A stretch of DNA of 64,000 nt from an uncultured Senegalimassilia sp. (GTDB lineage: Bacteria > Actinomycetota > Coriobacteriia > Coriobacteriales > Eggerthellaceae), in assembly GCF_902464545.1 (NCBI RefSeq), contig NZ_CABQJR010000001.1, positions 62,001 to 126,000 of the forward strand, in the 5' to 3' direction. Below, in pieces: positions 24,784 to 33,793 of this stretch (its first letter is position 1; each line of letters starts with the position of its first letter). Both the position numbers and the translations under genes were made by a program. The notes under the pieces are model-generated. The model ran no database searches and had not been told where the DNA came from. It was given only the letters and a program-made list of their open reading frames with translations.

Positions 24784-25203
24784 CTATGCCAGCAGCGCGC
24801 CTAGGCGCATGCACTCGGCGGCGGCGTCATCGTCGGGGTAATCCTTGGCGATGACGCTGTCCACCACGTTCAGGCCGGCCTCGTCGGCGCGCTGCTCCCA
24901 CAGCTCCATCCATTCGCCATCGTTCCAGTCGTAGGAGCCGAACAGGGCCACCTTCTGGCCGGACAGCGCGGGTTCGACCTCGTCGTACATGGGCAAGAAC
25001 TCGGTGTCCTCAAGCTCCTCGTCGCCCATGGCCGGGCAGCCGAAGGCGAACGCGTCGAAGTCACCGATGCGGTCAGCGCTGAAATCGTTGCATTGCACCA
25101 GGTCGGCGGTACCGCCCGCCGCGCGCACGCCCTGCGCCACCAGATCTGCCATGGCCTCGGTGTTGCCCGTGCCGCTCCAATACACCACTGCTACTTTGCT
25201 CAT
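24784..25203 (-). CDS. Flavodoxin
   Basis: A 139-residue short-chain flavodoxin, an FMN-binding low-potential electron carrier. The FMN phosphate loop is YWSGTGNTEAMA after the first strand, and the isoalloxazine-binding loops are GCPAMGDEELED and GSYDWNDGEWM. The start at 25203 is preferred to 25209 because an AAAGGA site then has normal spacing. It lies 174 bp downstream of the DUF3793 gene on the same strand and may share its transcript. Confidence 0.93.
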   Translation of the reverse strand: MSKVAVVYWSGTGNTEAMADLVAQGVRAAGGTADLVQCNDFSADRIGDFDAFAFGCPAMGDEELEDTEFLPMYDEVEPALSGQKVALFGSYDWNDGEWMELWEQRADEAGLNVVDSVIAKDYPDDDAAAECMRLGALLA

Positions 25204-25377
25204 CTGCATATCCTTTCGTTTGCAAGGGAAGCGTCGGTCTTGTGCCGAACGGTCGAGGCGCTTCGGGCGAGCGCATCGACCGTTCGGCGCGAATGCGGCA
25301 AGGGTGCGTTCCGCCGCCGGCGTTCCATGCTTGCGGCGTTTGCGCGCTTGCGAGCCTTTCGCGCCTACGGACGCAGG

Positions 25378-26085
25378 TTACACCGCTGCCGCGAACGCCT
25401 CCTGAGCGGGGAAGTTCTCGTCGATGGAGGCAAGGCAGTCGATGGGCACGCCCTCGTCGAACAGGTCCTCGTAGGCCGCGGTGCAGGTTTTGTAACAGCA
25501 GAAGCACGCCTGCGCATCGCGGGCGCGGCTGTACACCTTCCAGCAGCCGCTGCACAGGCTGTTCTCGCCCTTGTTCTCGATGAAGCCCACCACGTCGTCG
25601 TAGGGGTAGCCCAAGAAGAACCCGATCTCGTGCGGGAACGCACAGCTGCCGGAAAGCGTGGCGGCCAGGTCGGTTCCGCAGATGCGGCGGTGCAGCTTGG
25701 CGATGCAGGCGGAAAGGTCGGAGGGGTCGTAGCCCTCGTCTTGCAGATAGCGGAATACCTCGGGCTGCGTAAGGTATGCCCTCAGCATGGTTGGACGGTA
25801 CACGTACAACAATAGGCCGGTCTTTCGCCGTGCCAATATCTCGATACGCACTCCGCACGGTTCGAGTTTTTTGCGGCAGATGCCCAGATCATGGGCAAAC
25901 TTGGTTGAGTCGAGGGCACTGAGCGCGGCGCTTCCGTCAAGGTTTTCGCCGGCGTCGGCGCCTTCGCGGTATACGAACATGTTCGCCGGCTTCAGGCCGG
26001 CAAGCGCAGGGGAGCAGTGGTGCACCAGCTTGCGCTCAAGATCGGCGGTGCGGCTCGGCCTCGCACCTGATGCGCCTATGATCAT
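25378..26085 (-). CDS. DUF3793 family protein
   Basis: A 235-residue cytoplasmic protein of the DUF3793 family, found mainly in anaerobic gut bacteria. Typical features are the middle segment CGVRIEILARRKTGLLLYVYRP, then AFPHEIGFFLGYPYDDVVGFIENKGEN, and a C-terminal Cys-rich region (C-x2-C, then C-F-C-C-Y-K-x-C) that suggests metal or cluster binding. The function is unknown. The recurrent pairing of this family with flavodoxin suggests a redox role; that is inference. An AAGGAG site precedes the ATG. Confidence 0.85.
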   Translation of the reverse strand: MIIGASGARPSRTADLERKLVHHCSPALAGLKPANMFVYREGADAGENLDGSAALSALDSTKFAHDLGICRKKLEPCGVRIEILARRKTGLLLYVYRPTMLRAYLTQPEVFRYLQDEGYDPSDLSACIAKLHRRICGTDLAATLSGSCAFPHEIGFFLGYPYDDVVGFIENKGENSLCSGCWKVYSRARDAQACFCCYKTCTAAYEDLFDEGVPIDCLASIDENFPAQEAFAAAV

Positions 26086-26121
26086 AGCGGCTCCTTCCCA
26101 TTCATGTAATCCGTGGCTAAC

Positions 26122-26149
26122 ATAGTAAGCATAAGTAAACCGCAGTCAA
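26122..26149 (-). promoter_or_regulatory. Promoter of DUF3793-flavodoxin unit
   Basis: On the minus strand, TTGACT (26144-26149) and TACTAT (26122-26127) are 16 bp apart. The spacer and flanks are AT-rich (TTTACTTATGCTTACTATG), unlike the surroundings, and might hold a metalloregulator site; I cannot assign one. Confidence 0.55.
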
Positions 26150-26239
26150 CATGTTTGGGGAATCTTCGCAAAAGATTTTTCGCCGAAGGCGCGTGCGGCT
26201 GGAAAGCGGTGGCGCCAGCGGGCACGGCAGGGAAGCGGC

Positions 26240-26287
26240 GCTGGTCCGCAAGGCGCCGACGTGCGGACCGGTGCCTTGCGGACCAGC
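26240..26287. terminator. Long stem-loop downstream of the AEC transporter gene
   Basis: GCTGGTCCGCAAGGC (26240-26254) pairs perfectly with GCCTTGCGGACCAGC (26273-26287) and can extend inward by about four pairs. There is no T-run. It lies between the two minus-strand units. Confidence 0.6.
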
Positions 26288-26360
26288 TCGCCGGCAGCGG
26301 GCCTGCGAGCCGTCAACGTCGAGGCGCCGGCTCCTTGCCGTCGCCGCGCGGGCCGAAGCG

Positions 26361-27275
26361 CTATACCAGCGTCAGCGCGATAAGGGTGGCGGCGATCACG
26401 CCAAGGATGATGGTGAGGGCGTTCGCGAAGCCGGCTAGGCCGCCGTCGCCGCCCGACATCTGGGTATACATAGGCGCAAGCGCGCTTGCCGGGCTCCACA
26501 CCAGCAGCGTGAGCAGGGCGCGCATAACGTCGTCGACCGGAAGCGCCAGCCAAACGATGCAGGTCAGCACCACGCTGAACGCTGCGCGCAAACCTACCAG
26601 GCGGGCCACCTTCGCCATGCGTTCGCGCGAGACCGAGAAGCTCATCATGAGCCCCAGCATGAACATCGCCAGAAACGAGTTGGCATTGGCGATGGGCTCG
26701 GTGAAGGCCACCAGCTCGGAGGGCAGGCGCACTCCCGCCACCGACAGCACGATGATCAGCAGGTACGTGTCGAAGGGCAGGCTGGAGAACAGGCGCTTGG
26801 CGACGAATCGCACCGGATGCTCGATGCGCTTGCCCCCGGCGATCAGGCCGGTGAGCGCATAGGAGCCGCCGGCCATCATGAACGCGTTGCCGGCGTCGTA
26901 GAGGCAGGTGGCCACGGCCATAGTGGGCGAGAAGATGGCCTGTACGAACGGCAACGCGAAGCATCCCAGGTTAAATCCACAGGCGTTGAGCAGGTAAAAC
27001 GCGCGTTCGCTGCGCTTGGCGCGCGGGGTGATGGCGAAGGTGACCAGGTATGCGCCGAAGGCAAAGGCGAAGCCGAGGGGCACGAGCAGCAGCATCTCCG
27101 GCGAGAAGTCGGCAGCGCCGAACGCGTGCAGCACCGCGCAAGGCAGCGTGAACGTGAACACGATCTTCGACACGAACTCGCCGGGCATGTTGCCGAGCTT
27201 GCCGGTGTGGCCCATCCAGTAGCCTGCGATGATGATGCAGACGAAGGCGAATACTTTGATGAGTGCGGTTTCCAT
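26361..27275 (-). CDS. AEC family transporter (auxin efflux carrier type)
   Basis: A 304-residue membrane protein with about ten hydrophobic segments arranged as two inverted five-helix halves, the AEC fold. KIVFTFTLPCAVLHAF and the mid-protein ANANSFLAMFMLGLMM are characteristic. Bacterial members export malate, malonate or other organic anions, or amino acids; the substrate is unknown. The start at 27275 follows an AAAGGA site; the upstream 51 codons of open frame are not protein-like. Its gene lies directly upstream of nothing obvious on this strand, with ilvA ending 193 bp away in the same direction. Confidence 0.88.
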   Translation of the reverse strand: METALIKVFAFVCIIIAGYWMGHTGKLGNMPGEFVSKIVFTFTLPCAVLHAFGAADFSPEMLLLVPLGFAFAFGAYLVTFAITPRAKRSERAFYLLNACGFNLGCFALPFVQAIFSPTMAVATCLYDAGNAFMMAGGSYALTGLIAGGKRIEHPVRFVAKRLFSSLPFDTYLLIIVLSVAGVRLPSELVAFTEPIANANSFLAMFMLGLMMSFSVSRERMAKVARLVGLRAAFSVVLTCIVWLALPVDDVMRALLTLLVWSPASALAPMYTQMSGGDGGLAGFANALTIILGVIAATLIALTLV

Positions 27276-27467
27276 GCTGTCCTTTCTTCCTAGGCCCCTT
27301 TGAGAAGCCCGTCGGCGTTTTCCCTGTGTAAAACGGGAAAACGCGCAAACCCCCAACCAATCGAATCCCGAAAGAAACCGGTCAGGGGCCTGCGCGTTGT
27401 GCGACTTGCGTATGCGGTTGTAGGGCAAGGGGCTTATGCGACGCTTCGTTCCCTCGTCGGGTTTGCC

Positions 27468-28679
27468 TTACAGATGCGCGTTGATGAGCTTCGGGCGGAA
27501 GCCTTCGCCTTCGAGCGCCTTGACGATCTGCTGCTTGTGGTCGGTGCCGAACGCCTCGATGGTGACGCGCAGCTCCACGGCGGCTTGGCGGTTCGTGGTG
27601 ACGAACTGGTTGTGGTCCAGGCGGATGACGTTGCCCTTGTTGTCGGCGATGACCTGCGCCACGCGCACCAGCTCGCCGGGGCGGTCGGGCAGAAGCACCG
27701 ACACGGTGAAGATGCGGTCGCGCTGGATCAGGCCGTGCTGCACCACCGAGGACATGGTGATGACGTCCATGTTGCCGCCGGAGAGGATGGAGACGACCTT
27801 CTTGCCTTGGAAGTCCAGGTGGCGAAGGGCGGCCACGGTGAGCAGGCCGGAGTTCTCCACGACCATCTTGTGGTTCTCGACCATATCCAGGAACGACGCG
27901 ATCAGCTCGTCGTCATCGACGGTGATGATGCCGTCGAGGTTCTCTTGGATGTAGGGGAAGATCTTGTCGCCGGGCTCGAGCACCGCGGTGCCGTCGGCGA
28001 TGGTGTTGGCGCGCGGCAGCTTCACCACGTGGCCCGCCTCAAGGGAGGCCTTCATGCATGCGGCGCCGGAGGGCTCCACGCCGATGACCTTGATGTGGGG
28101 GTTGAGCAGCTTGGCCAGCGTGGAGACGCCCGTGGCAAGCCCGCCGCCGCCGATGGGCACCAGGATGTAATCGACCAGCGGCAGCTCCTGCACGATCTCC
28201 ATGGCGATGGTACCCTGGCCCGTGGCGACGCCCAGGTCGTTGAAGGGGTGGATGAACGTGTAGCTGTTCTCCTCGGCAAGCTTGAGCGCGTGTTCGTAGG
28301 CCTCGTCGTAGACGTTGCCGGCCAGCACCACGTCGGCGCCCAGGGCCTTGGTGCGCTCGACCTTGATGAGCGGGGTGGTGGTGGGCATGACGATGGTGGC
28401 CTTGACGCCGTAATGCTGCGCGGCGTAGGCGACGCCCTGCGCGTGGTTGCCGGCGGAAGCGGTGATCAGACCGTGCGCACGTTCCTCGTCGGTCAGCGTG
28501 CTGATCTTATAGTAGGCGCCGCGCACCTTGTAGGCACCGGTGCGCTGCATGTTCTCGGGCTTGAAGAACACGCGGTTGCGGGAAATCTCGCTGAAGTAGG
28601 GGCTTTCAATAAGCTTCGTCTCCTGTGTAACTTCCTTGACTTTGGCTGCGGCTTCTTCGAATGCGTCCAGCGTCAGCAT
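27468..28679 (-). CDS. ilvA: Threonine ammonia-lyase
   Basis: A 403-residue PLP enzyme that deaminates threonine to 2-oxobutanoate through an enamine intermediate. The PLP lysine is Lys-51 in RTGAYKVRGAYYKI; TASAGNHAQGVA binds the cofactor phosphate region, and GGGGLATG is the glycine loop. A C-terminal ACT-like domain (about 325-403) suggests amino-acid regulation. The single ACT domain and short length resemble the catabolic/single-ACT class rather than long IlvA. An AAAAGGGG site precedes the ATG. It is divergent from ridA, whose product clears the enamines this enzyme releases. Confidence 0.95.
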   Translation of the reverse strand: MLTLDAFEEAAAKVKEVTQETKLIESPYFSEISRNRVFFKPENMQRTGAYKVRGAYYKISTLTDEERAHGLITASAGNHAQGVAYAAQHYGVKATIVMPTTTPLIKVERTKALGADVVLAGNVYDEAYEHALKLAEENSYTFIHPFNDLGVATGQGTIAMEIVQELPLVDYILVPIGGGGLATGVSTLAKLLNPHIKVIGVEPSGAACMKASLEAGHVVKLPRANTIADGTAVLEPGDKIFPYIQENLDGIITVDDDELIASFLDMVENHKMVVENSGLLTVAALRHLDFQGKKVVSILSGGNMDVITMSSVVQHGLIQRDRIFTVSVLLPDRPGELVRVAQVIADNKGNVIRLDHNQFVTTNRQAAVELRVTIEAFGTDHKQQIVKALEGEGFRPKLINAHL

Positions 28680-28747
28680 AGTTTCACCCCTTTTGTTTTC
28701 GGTTCGCGGCGGTTTAGTGTCGGTGAACATCATAGCCGTGCGAGCGC

Positions 28748-28753
28748 TACAAT
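28748..28753 (+). promoter_or_regulatory. -10 box in the ilvA-ridA divergent region
   Basis: TACAAT followed by GGGGAGG in the 286-bp gap. It probably drives ridA on the plus strand with a long leader; a TATGAT on the minus strand (28729-28734) could serve ilvA. Confidence 0.4.
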
Positions 28754-28838
28754 GGGGAGGTTCCATATCAGCGCGACAAAATTCGACGCTTTGCCTAGGT
28801 TTAAGGCTTGGGAAGGGTGCGAAAATGCTGTCCGGTTT

Positions 28839-28863
28839 CCGGACGGTTGGCGCTACGTCCCCG
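28839..28863. repeat. Family B dispersed element, inverted decayed copy
   Basis: CCGGACGGTTGGCGCTACG followed by TCCCCG. Its reverse complement matches the end of the copy at 60970 at 23 of 25 positions. It lies in the leader of ridA. Confidence 0.7.
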
Positions 28864-28965
28864 TGCGGCCCATGTGGCAGTTCGGGGCGAAGCGTGCAAA
28901 GCGCTGCCGTTCCGCGCGCATAAGCGCGCATGTTGGGGCGCAAAGCCCCGGAAAGGACGACCATC

Positions 28966-29340
28966 ATGAAGGTCATCGCCACCCCGAACGCCCCCGCGGC
29001 CATCGGCCCCTACGTGCAGGGCCGCGTGTGCGGCAACCTGCTGTTCGCCAGCGGCCAGATCGCGCTGTCCCCGGAGACCGGCGAGCTTGTCGGCACCACC
29101 ATCGAGGAGCAGACGGCGCAGGTCATGAAGAACGTGGCCGCCATCTTGGCCGAGGCGGGCACCGACTTCGACCACGTGCTGAAGGCCACGTGCTTCCTGG
29201 ATGACATCGACGACTTCGCCGCATTCAACGCCGAGTACGCCAAGTCCTTCGGCGACGCCCGTCCGGCCCGTTCGGCCGTGGGCGTGGCCAAACTCCCCAA
29301 GGGCGCCCTGGTGGAAGTAGAGGTAATCGCAGAAGTGTAA
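28966..29340 (+). CDS. ridA: RidA family enamine/imine deaminase
   Basis: A 124-residue protein of the YjgF/YER057c/UK114 family that forms trimers and hydrolyses reactive enamines such as 2-aminoacrylate and 2-aminocrotonate to keto acids and ammonia. The opening IATPNAPAAIGPYVQG, the GQIALSPETGE segment, the catalytic Arg of ARSAVGVAKLPKGALVEVE and the C-terminal strand are all present. GAAAGGA ends 8 nt before the ATG. Its position beside ilvA fits its known role in detoxifying threonine dehydratase intermediates. Confidence 0.96.
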   Translation: MKVIATPNAPAAIGPYVQGRVCGNLLFASGQIALSPETGELVGTTIEEQTAQVMKNVAAILAEAGTDFDHVLKATCFLDDIDDFAAFNAEYAKSFGDARPARSAVGVAKLPKGALVEVEVIAEV

Positions 29341-29383
29341 CGGTTTCGCCGTTCTGCCGAACGGCGAATTTACTCGACACTGC

Positions 29384-29484
29384 GGGCCGCTGCGGCACCC
29401 CGCCTTCGCACGAGCCTGAAGGCTTGCGTACCAAAGTACGCGGCGCCTTCACGCTCCCGCGAATTCGGGGCACCGCAGCGGCCC
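29384..29484. repeat. Large structured stem-loop after ridA
   Basis: GGGCCGCTGCGG (29384-29395) pairs with CCGCAGCGGCCC (29473-29484), with partial pairing continuing inward. Inside lies GCGTAC-CAAA-GTACGC (29426-29441) within AAGGC/GCCTT, giving a nested hairpin. The region 29341-29759 holds no gene. This element starts 44 bp past the ridA stop and may end that transcript. It is followed at 29481-29510 by a motif shared with 61765-61794. Confidence 0.7.
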
Positions 29485-29510
29485 TCGTTGACTTTGCCGC
29501 CACCTGCGAG
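29481..29510 (+). repeat. 30-bp motif shared with the hisH leader
   Basis: GCCCTC, then TGACTTT, then ACCTGCGAG occur with identical spacing here and at 61765-61794 (22 of 30 bases fixed in these blocks). It lies upstream of glmS and, in the other copy, of hisH. Confidence 0.6.
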
Positions 29511-29759
29511 TGAAGTGAAGCTGGCGCTTCCGGGGAGGGTTGACGCTACGTCGTTGCTCATGTGCTTACTTGCTGCGAACGGCGCTGTGCGCAGGGCGAG
29601 CGGCTGGCGCGTTAGAGATTGTCTGCAGCCTTGGTGCGCGCGTCGGACGCTGCCCTACCATGTACGCGATGAAAAGCCCGACCAGGCAGCTCGGCTTTGA
29701 GCGTTCGCTCCCGCCGTGCGATGCTTTCGGGCCGCAACCTACCTGTGAGGAGCAATCGC

Positions 29760-31598
<1,839 letters not shown>

Positions 31599-31605
31599 GT
31601 TCGCG

Positions 31606-31611
31606 TACAAT
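31606..31611 (+). promoter_or_regulatory. -10 box for acpS
   Basis: TACAAT followed by AAGGG lies 8 bp after the glmS stop; a GTGACG at 31584 (spacer 16) could be the -35 box. Confidence 0.4.
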
Positions 31612-31626
31612 AAGGGCAACGTTGGT

Positions 31627-31649
31627 GCGGGCGCCGTTCGGGCGCCCGC
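31627..31649. terminator. Stem-loop between glmS and acpS
   Basis: GCGGGCGCC (31627-31635) pairs with GGCGCCCGC (31641-31649) over a 5-nt loop, followed by TTGCTTT. It may end glmS or attenuate the promoter at 31606. Confidence 0.6.
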
Positions 31650-31671
31650 TTGCTTTACAGGGAGGTCGCTT

Positions 31672-32316
31672 GTGGTCGAGGACGCGAAAGTAGCGGGCGA
31701 AAACCGAAACGACGACGCATCGTCGCAGGTGGAAGCTGCGTTCGGCGCCGTCGAGGGGGCGGTGGGCCTTGGCGTGGACATCGTGGAGATCGAGCGTATG
31801 CGCAAGATCCTCAAGCGGTCGCCCGCATTCGCGCGCAAGGTGTTCAGCGCCGAGGAATGCCGCTATTGCGACGCCACCGCGCAGCCGGCCGTCCATTACG
31901 CCACGCGCTTCGCGGCGAAGGAAGCGGTGCTCAAGGCGTTGGGCACGGGCTTCTCCCAGGGCATCGGCGTGCGCGATGTGGAAGTGCGTCGAACGTCGAA
32001 GGGCCGACCATACGCCGTGCTCACCGGCCGTGCCAAGCAGGTGGCGCAGGCGCTCGGCGTGCGCGAGTTGCCTCTTTCGCTGTCGTACACGCACACCGAT
32101 GCGGTGGCGTGCGCCATGGCCATCACCGAGGGGTCGGTGCGCGCGCAGCAGGAGCGGCGCGACCCCATGGAGGAGCTTGCGCGCCAGTTCAAGGAGGCGC
32201 GCACCATGCTCGACGACCTGGATGCGGCAGCGCCCGCGCCTGCGCAGCCCCAGGTGCCCGACGCGCATTCGGCCATGGGCATGGTCCGCGATGCGCAAGG
32301 GGAGAACGGCAGGTAA
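31672..32316 (+). CDS. acpS: Holo-[acyl-carrier-protein] synthase AcpS
   Basis: A 214-residue phosphopantetheinyl transferase that activates acyl carrier protein with coenzyme A. The Mg-binding residues are Asp-36 in VGLGVDIVEIERM and Glu-84 in RFAAKEAVLKALGTG; YTHTDAVACAMAI ends the fold near residue 151. Both an N-terminal leader of about 30 residues and a C-terminal tail of about 60 residues (charged, then Ala/Pro-rich) extend it beyond the usual 120-130 residues. The GTG start has GGGAGG upstream. A fusion seen in relatives joins AcpS with the NnrD hydratase; here nnrD is a separate gene 263 bp downstream. Confidence 0.93.
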   Translation: MVEDAKVAGENRNDDASSQVEAAFGAVEGAVGLGVDIVEIERMRKILKRSPAFARKVFSAEECRYCDATAQPAVHYATRFAAKEAVLKALGTGFSQGIGVRDVEVRRTSKGRPYAVLTGRAKQVAQALGVRELPLSLSYTHTDAVACAMAITEGSVRAQQERRDPMEELARQFKEARTMLDDLDAAAPAPAQPQVPDAHSAMGMVRDAQGENGR

Positions 32317-32545
32317 CGTTGGGCGCGGGTTTCGGGGGCTGCGCGCTGGTTTGGCCTCCGCCGGCTCTTGCGTGTCCGTGGCGGCGTCCTGCTTGCGAGC
32401 CCGCAGCCCGTTTGCGCACGCGTTCGTTTGCCGGGCGATGGCAGGCTGCGGTTCGCGCGTCCAGGCTTGCGGGCCGTTTGGCGCCCAAGGCACCCGGCTG
32501 ATACGATTCGCCGCCATTGTTTACCCGCCGCTTACATTCCTGCGC

Positions 32546-32551
32546 TACACT
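32546..32551 (+). promoter_or_regulatory. -10 box for nnrD
   Basis: TACACT lies 28 nt before the ATG. The 32317-32545 part of the gap shows no gene. Confidence 0.4.
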
Positions 32552-32579
32552 TTTTCGGAAAACGAAGCGGGGAGGCAGT

Positions 32580-33560
32580 ATGCAGCGCACGAAGAAATAC
32601 ACGTTGGAGCAGGTGGCGGCCTTGTTGCCCTGGCCCGACGAGGCGGCTAACAAGTACTCCCGCGGCAAGCTCGTGCTGGTTGCGGGATGTGCTGACTACC
32701 CGGGCGCGGCATGCCTGGCGGCGACGGCGGCCCAGCGCATGGGCGCCGGTTACGCCGAGGTTGCCTGCGATGCAAGCTGCGTCGCCCAGGTTCGCGCGGC
32801 AAGCCCGTCTTTGGTGGTGCGCCCGTGGGACGAGCTGGCCGATTACGCCCGCCTCGACCCCGATGAGCGCGGCCTGAAGGAGCCGCCTGTCGTGCGCACC
32901 GCCCCGGCGGCCCGCTTGGCGGCCGCGCGCCCGATGCATGCGGCTCCCCGGCCGCGCGTGCTCGGCCCGCTGGCTCCGCATCACCCCTTGGCGTTTCTGG
33001 TCGGCAGCGGCATGGATGCCGGCGACCCGCTTTCGACGCAGCTTGCCTGCACGGTTCTTGCCGATGCGCACGCGCCGGTGCTCGTGGACGGCGGCGGGCT
33101 GGGTGCGCTCGCAACGCCCGAGGGCCGCTTGCTGCTGCGCCGCCGTTTCGTGGAGGGGCTTGCCACGGTCATCACGCCCCACGCCGGCGAGGCGGCTCGC
33201 CTTGCCGAGCCGCTGAAGCTTCCCACCGAAGATCCTGCGCGCCTGGCGCAGCTGCTCTCGCTCGCCTACGGCGTGACCGCCATGGTCAAAGGGCCCGTTA
33301 CCTATATATCCAATGGCGAATCGGTGTTCCGCATGACCGACGGCACCCCGGCGCTTGCCAAGGCGGGAACGGGCGACGTGCTCGCCGGCATGACCGCGTC
33401 GCTGCTGGCGCAGGGCCTCTCGCCGGTGGACGCCTGCGCACTGGCATCCACGCTGCATGCTCGCTCGGCGCAGGCGGCGGCTAAACGCTTGACCAGCATC
33501 TGCGTGACCGCCGAGGACGTGGTCGCCGCCATCCCCGAGGCCATCGAGTCGCTGTCCTAG
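32580..33560 (+). CDS. nnrD: ADP-dependent NAD(P)H-hydrate dehydratase
   Basis: A 326-residue ribokinase-fold enzyme that repairs hydrated NAD(P)H. KYSRGKLVLVAGCADYPGAACLAA, HAGEAARL and the anion-hole/catalytic Asp in AGTGDVLAGMTASLLAQG are the family signatures. Residues about 93-138 form an Ala/Pro/Arg-rich insert with two Arg-Pro repeats not expected in the fold. The NnrE epimerase partner is not fused and not adjacent. GGGGAGG lies before the ATG, and the longer upstream frame covers the promoter. Confidence 0.92.
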   Translation: MQRTKKYTLEQVAALLPWPDEAANKYSRGKLVLVAGCADYPGAACLAATAAQRMGAGYAEVACDASCVAQVRAASPSLVVRPWDELADYARLDPDERGLKEPPVVRTAPAARLAAARPMHAAPRPRVLGPLAPHHPLAFLVGSGMDAGDPLSTQLACTVLADAHAPVLVDGGGLGALATPEGRLLLRRRFVEGLATVITPHAGEAARLAEPLKLPTEDPARLAQLLSLAYGVTAMVKGPVTYISNGESVFRMTDGTPALAKAGTGDVLAGMTASLLAQGLSPVDACALASTLHARSAQAAAKRLTSICVTAEDVVAAIPEAIESLS

Positions 33561-33728
33561 CGGGCGACGCCGCGCCGGCGGCCCGGTTCCTGCCGCCGAG
33601 CCCTGGTCGTCGTCGCGGTTTGGCGCCCGTCGCGACGTCGCGCTCGCGGCCCGGTTCTCGTCACCCCTCCCCTCGGCGGTTTCGCGACGGCTTGCCGATT
33701 CAGGCGTACGCGTGTGGGGGGAGTTCGG

Positions 33729-33734
33729 TATAGT
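33729..33734 (+). promoter_or_regulatory. -10 box of the phosphatase-STAS-GH3-MATE operon
   Basis: TATAGT followed by GGAC lies 59 nt upstream of the phosphatase gene. A -35 box at normal spacing is not evident, which leaves open an alternative sigma factor. Confidence 0.4.
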
Positions 33735-33793
33735 GGACGCGTGGGGTGCGCAACGCATCGTCGATGTCGAGTATTTGGACGAAGGGGAACGGC

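Noticed and set aside
29590..29759. glmS ribozyme upstream of glmS
   Set aside because: The conserved ribozyme core sequence could not be found in the leader.
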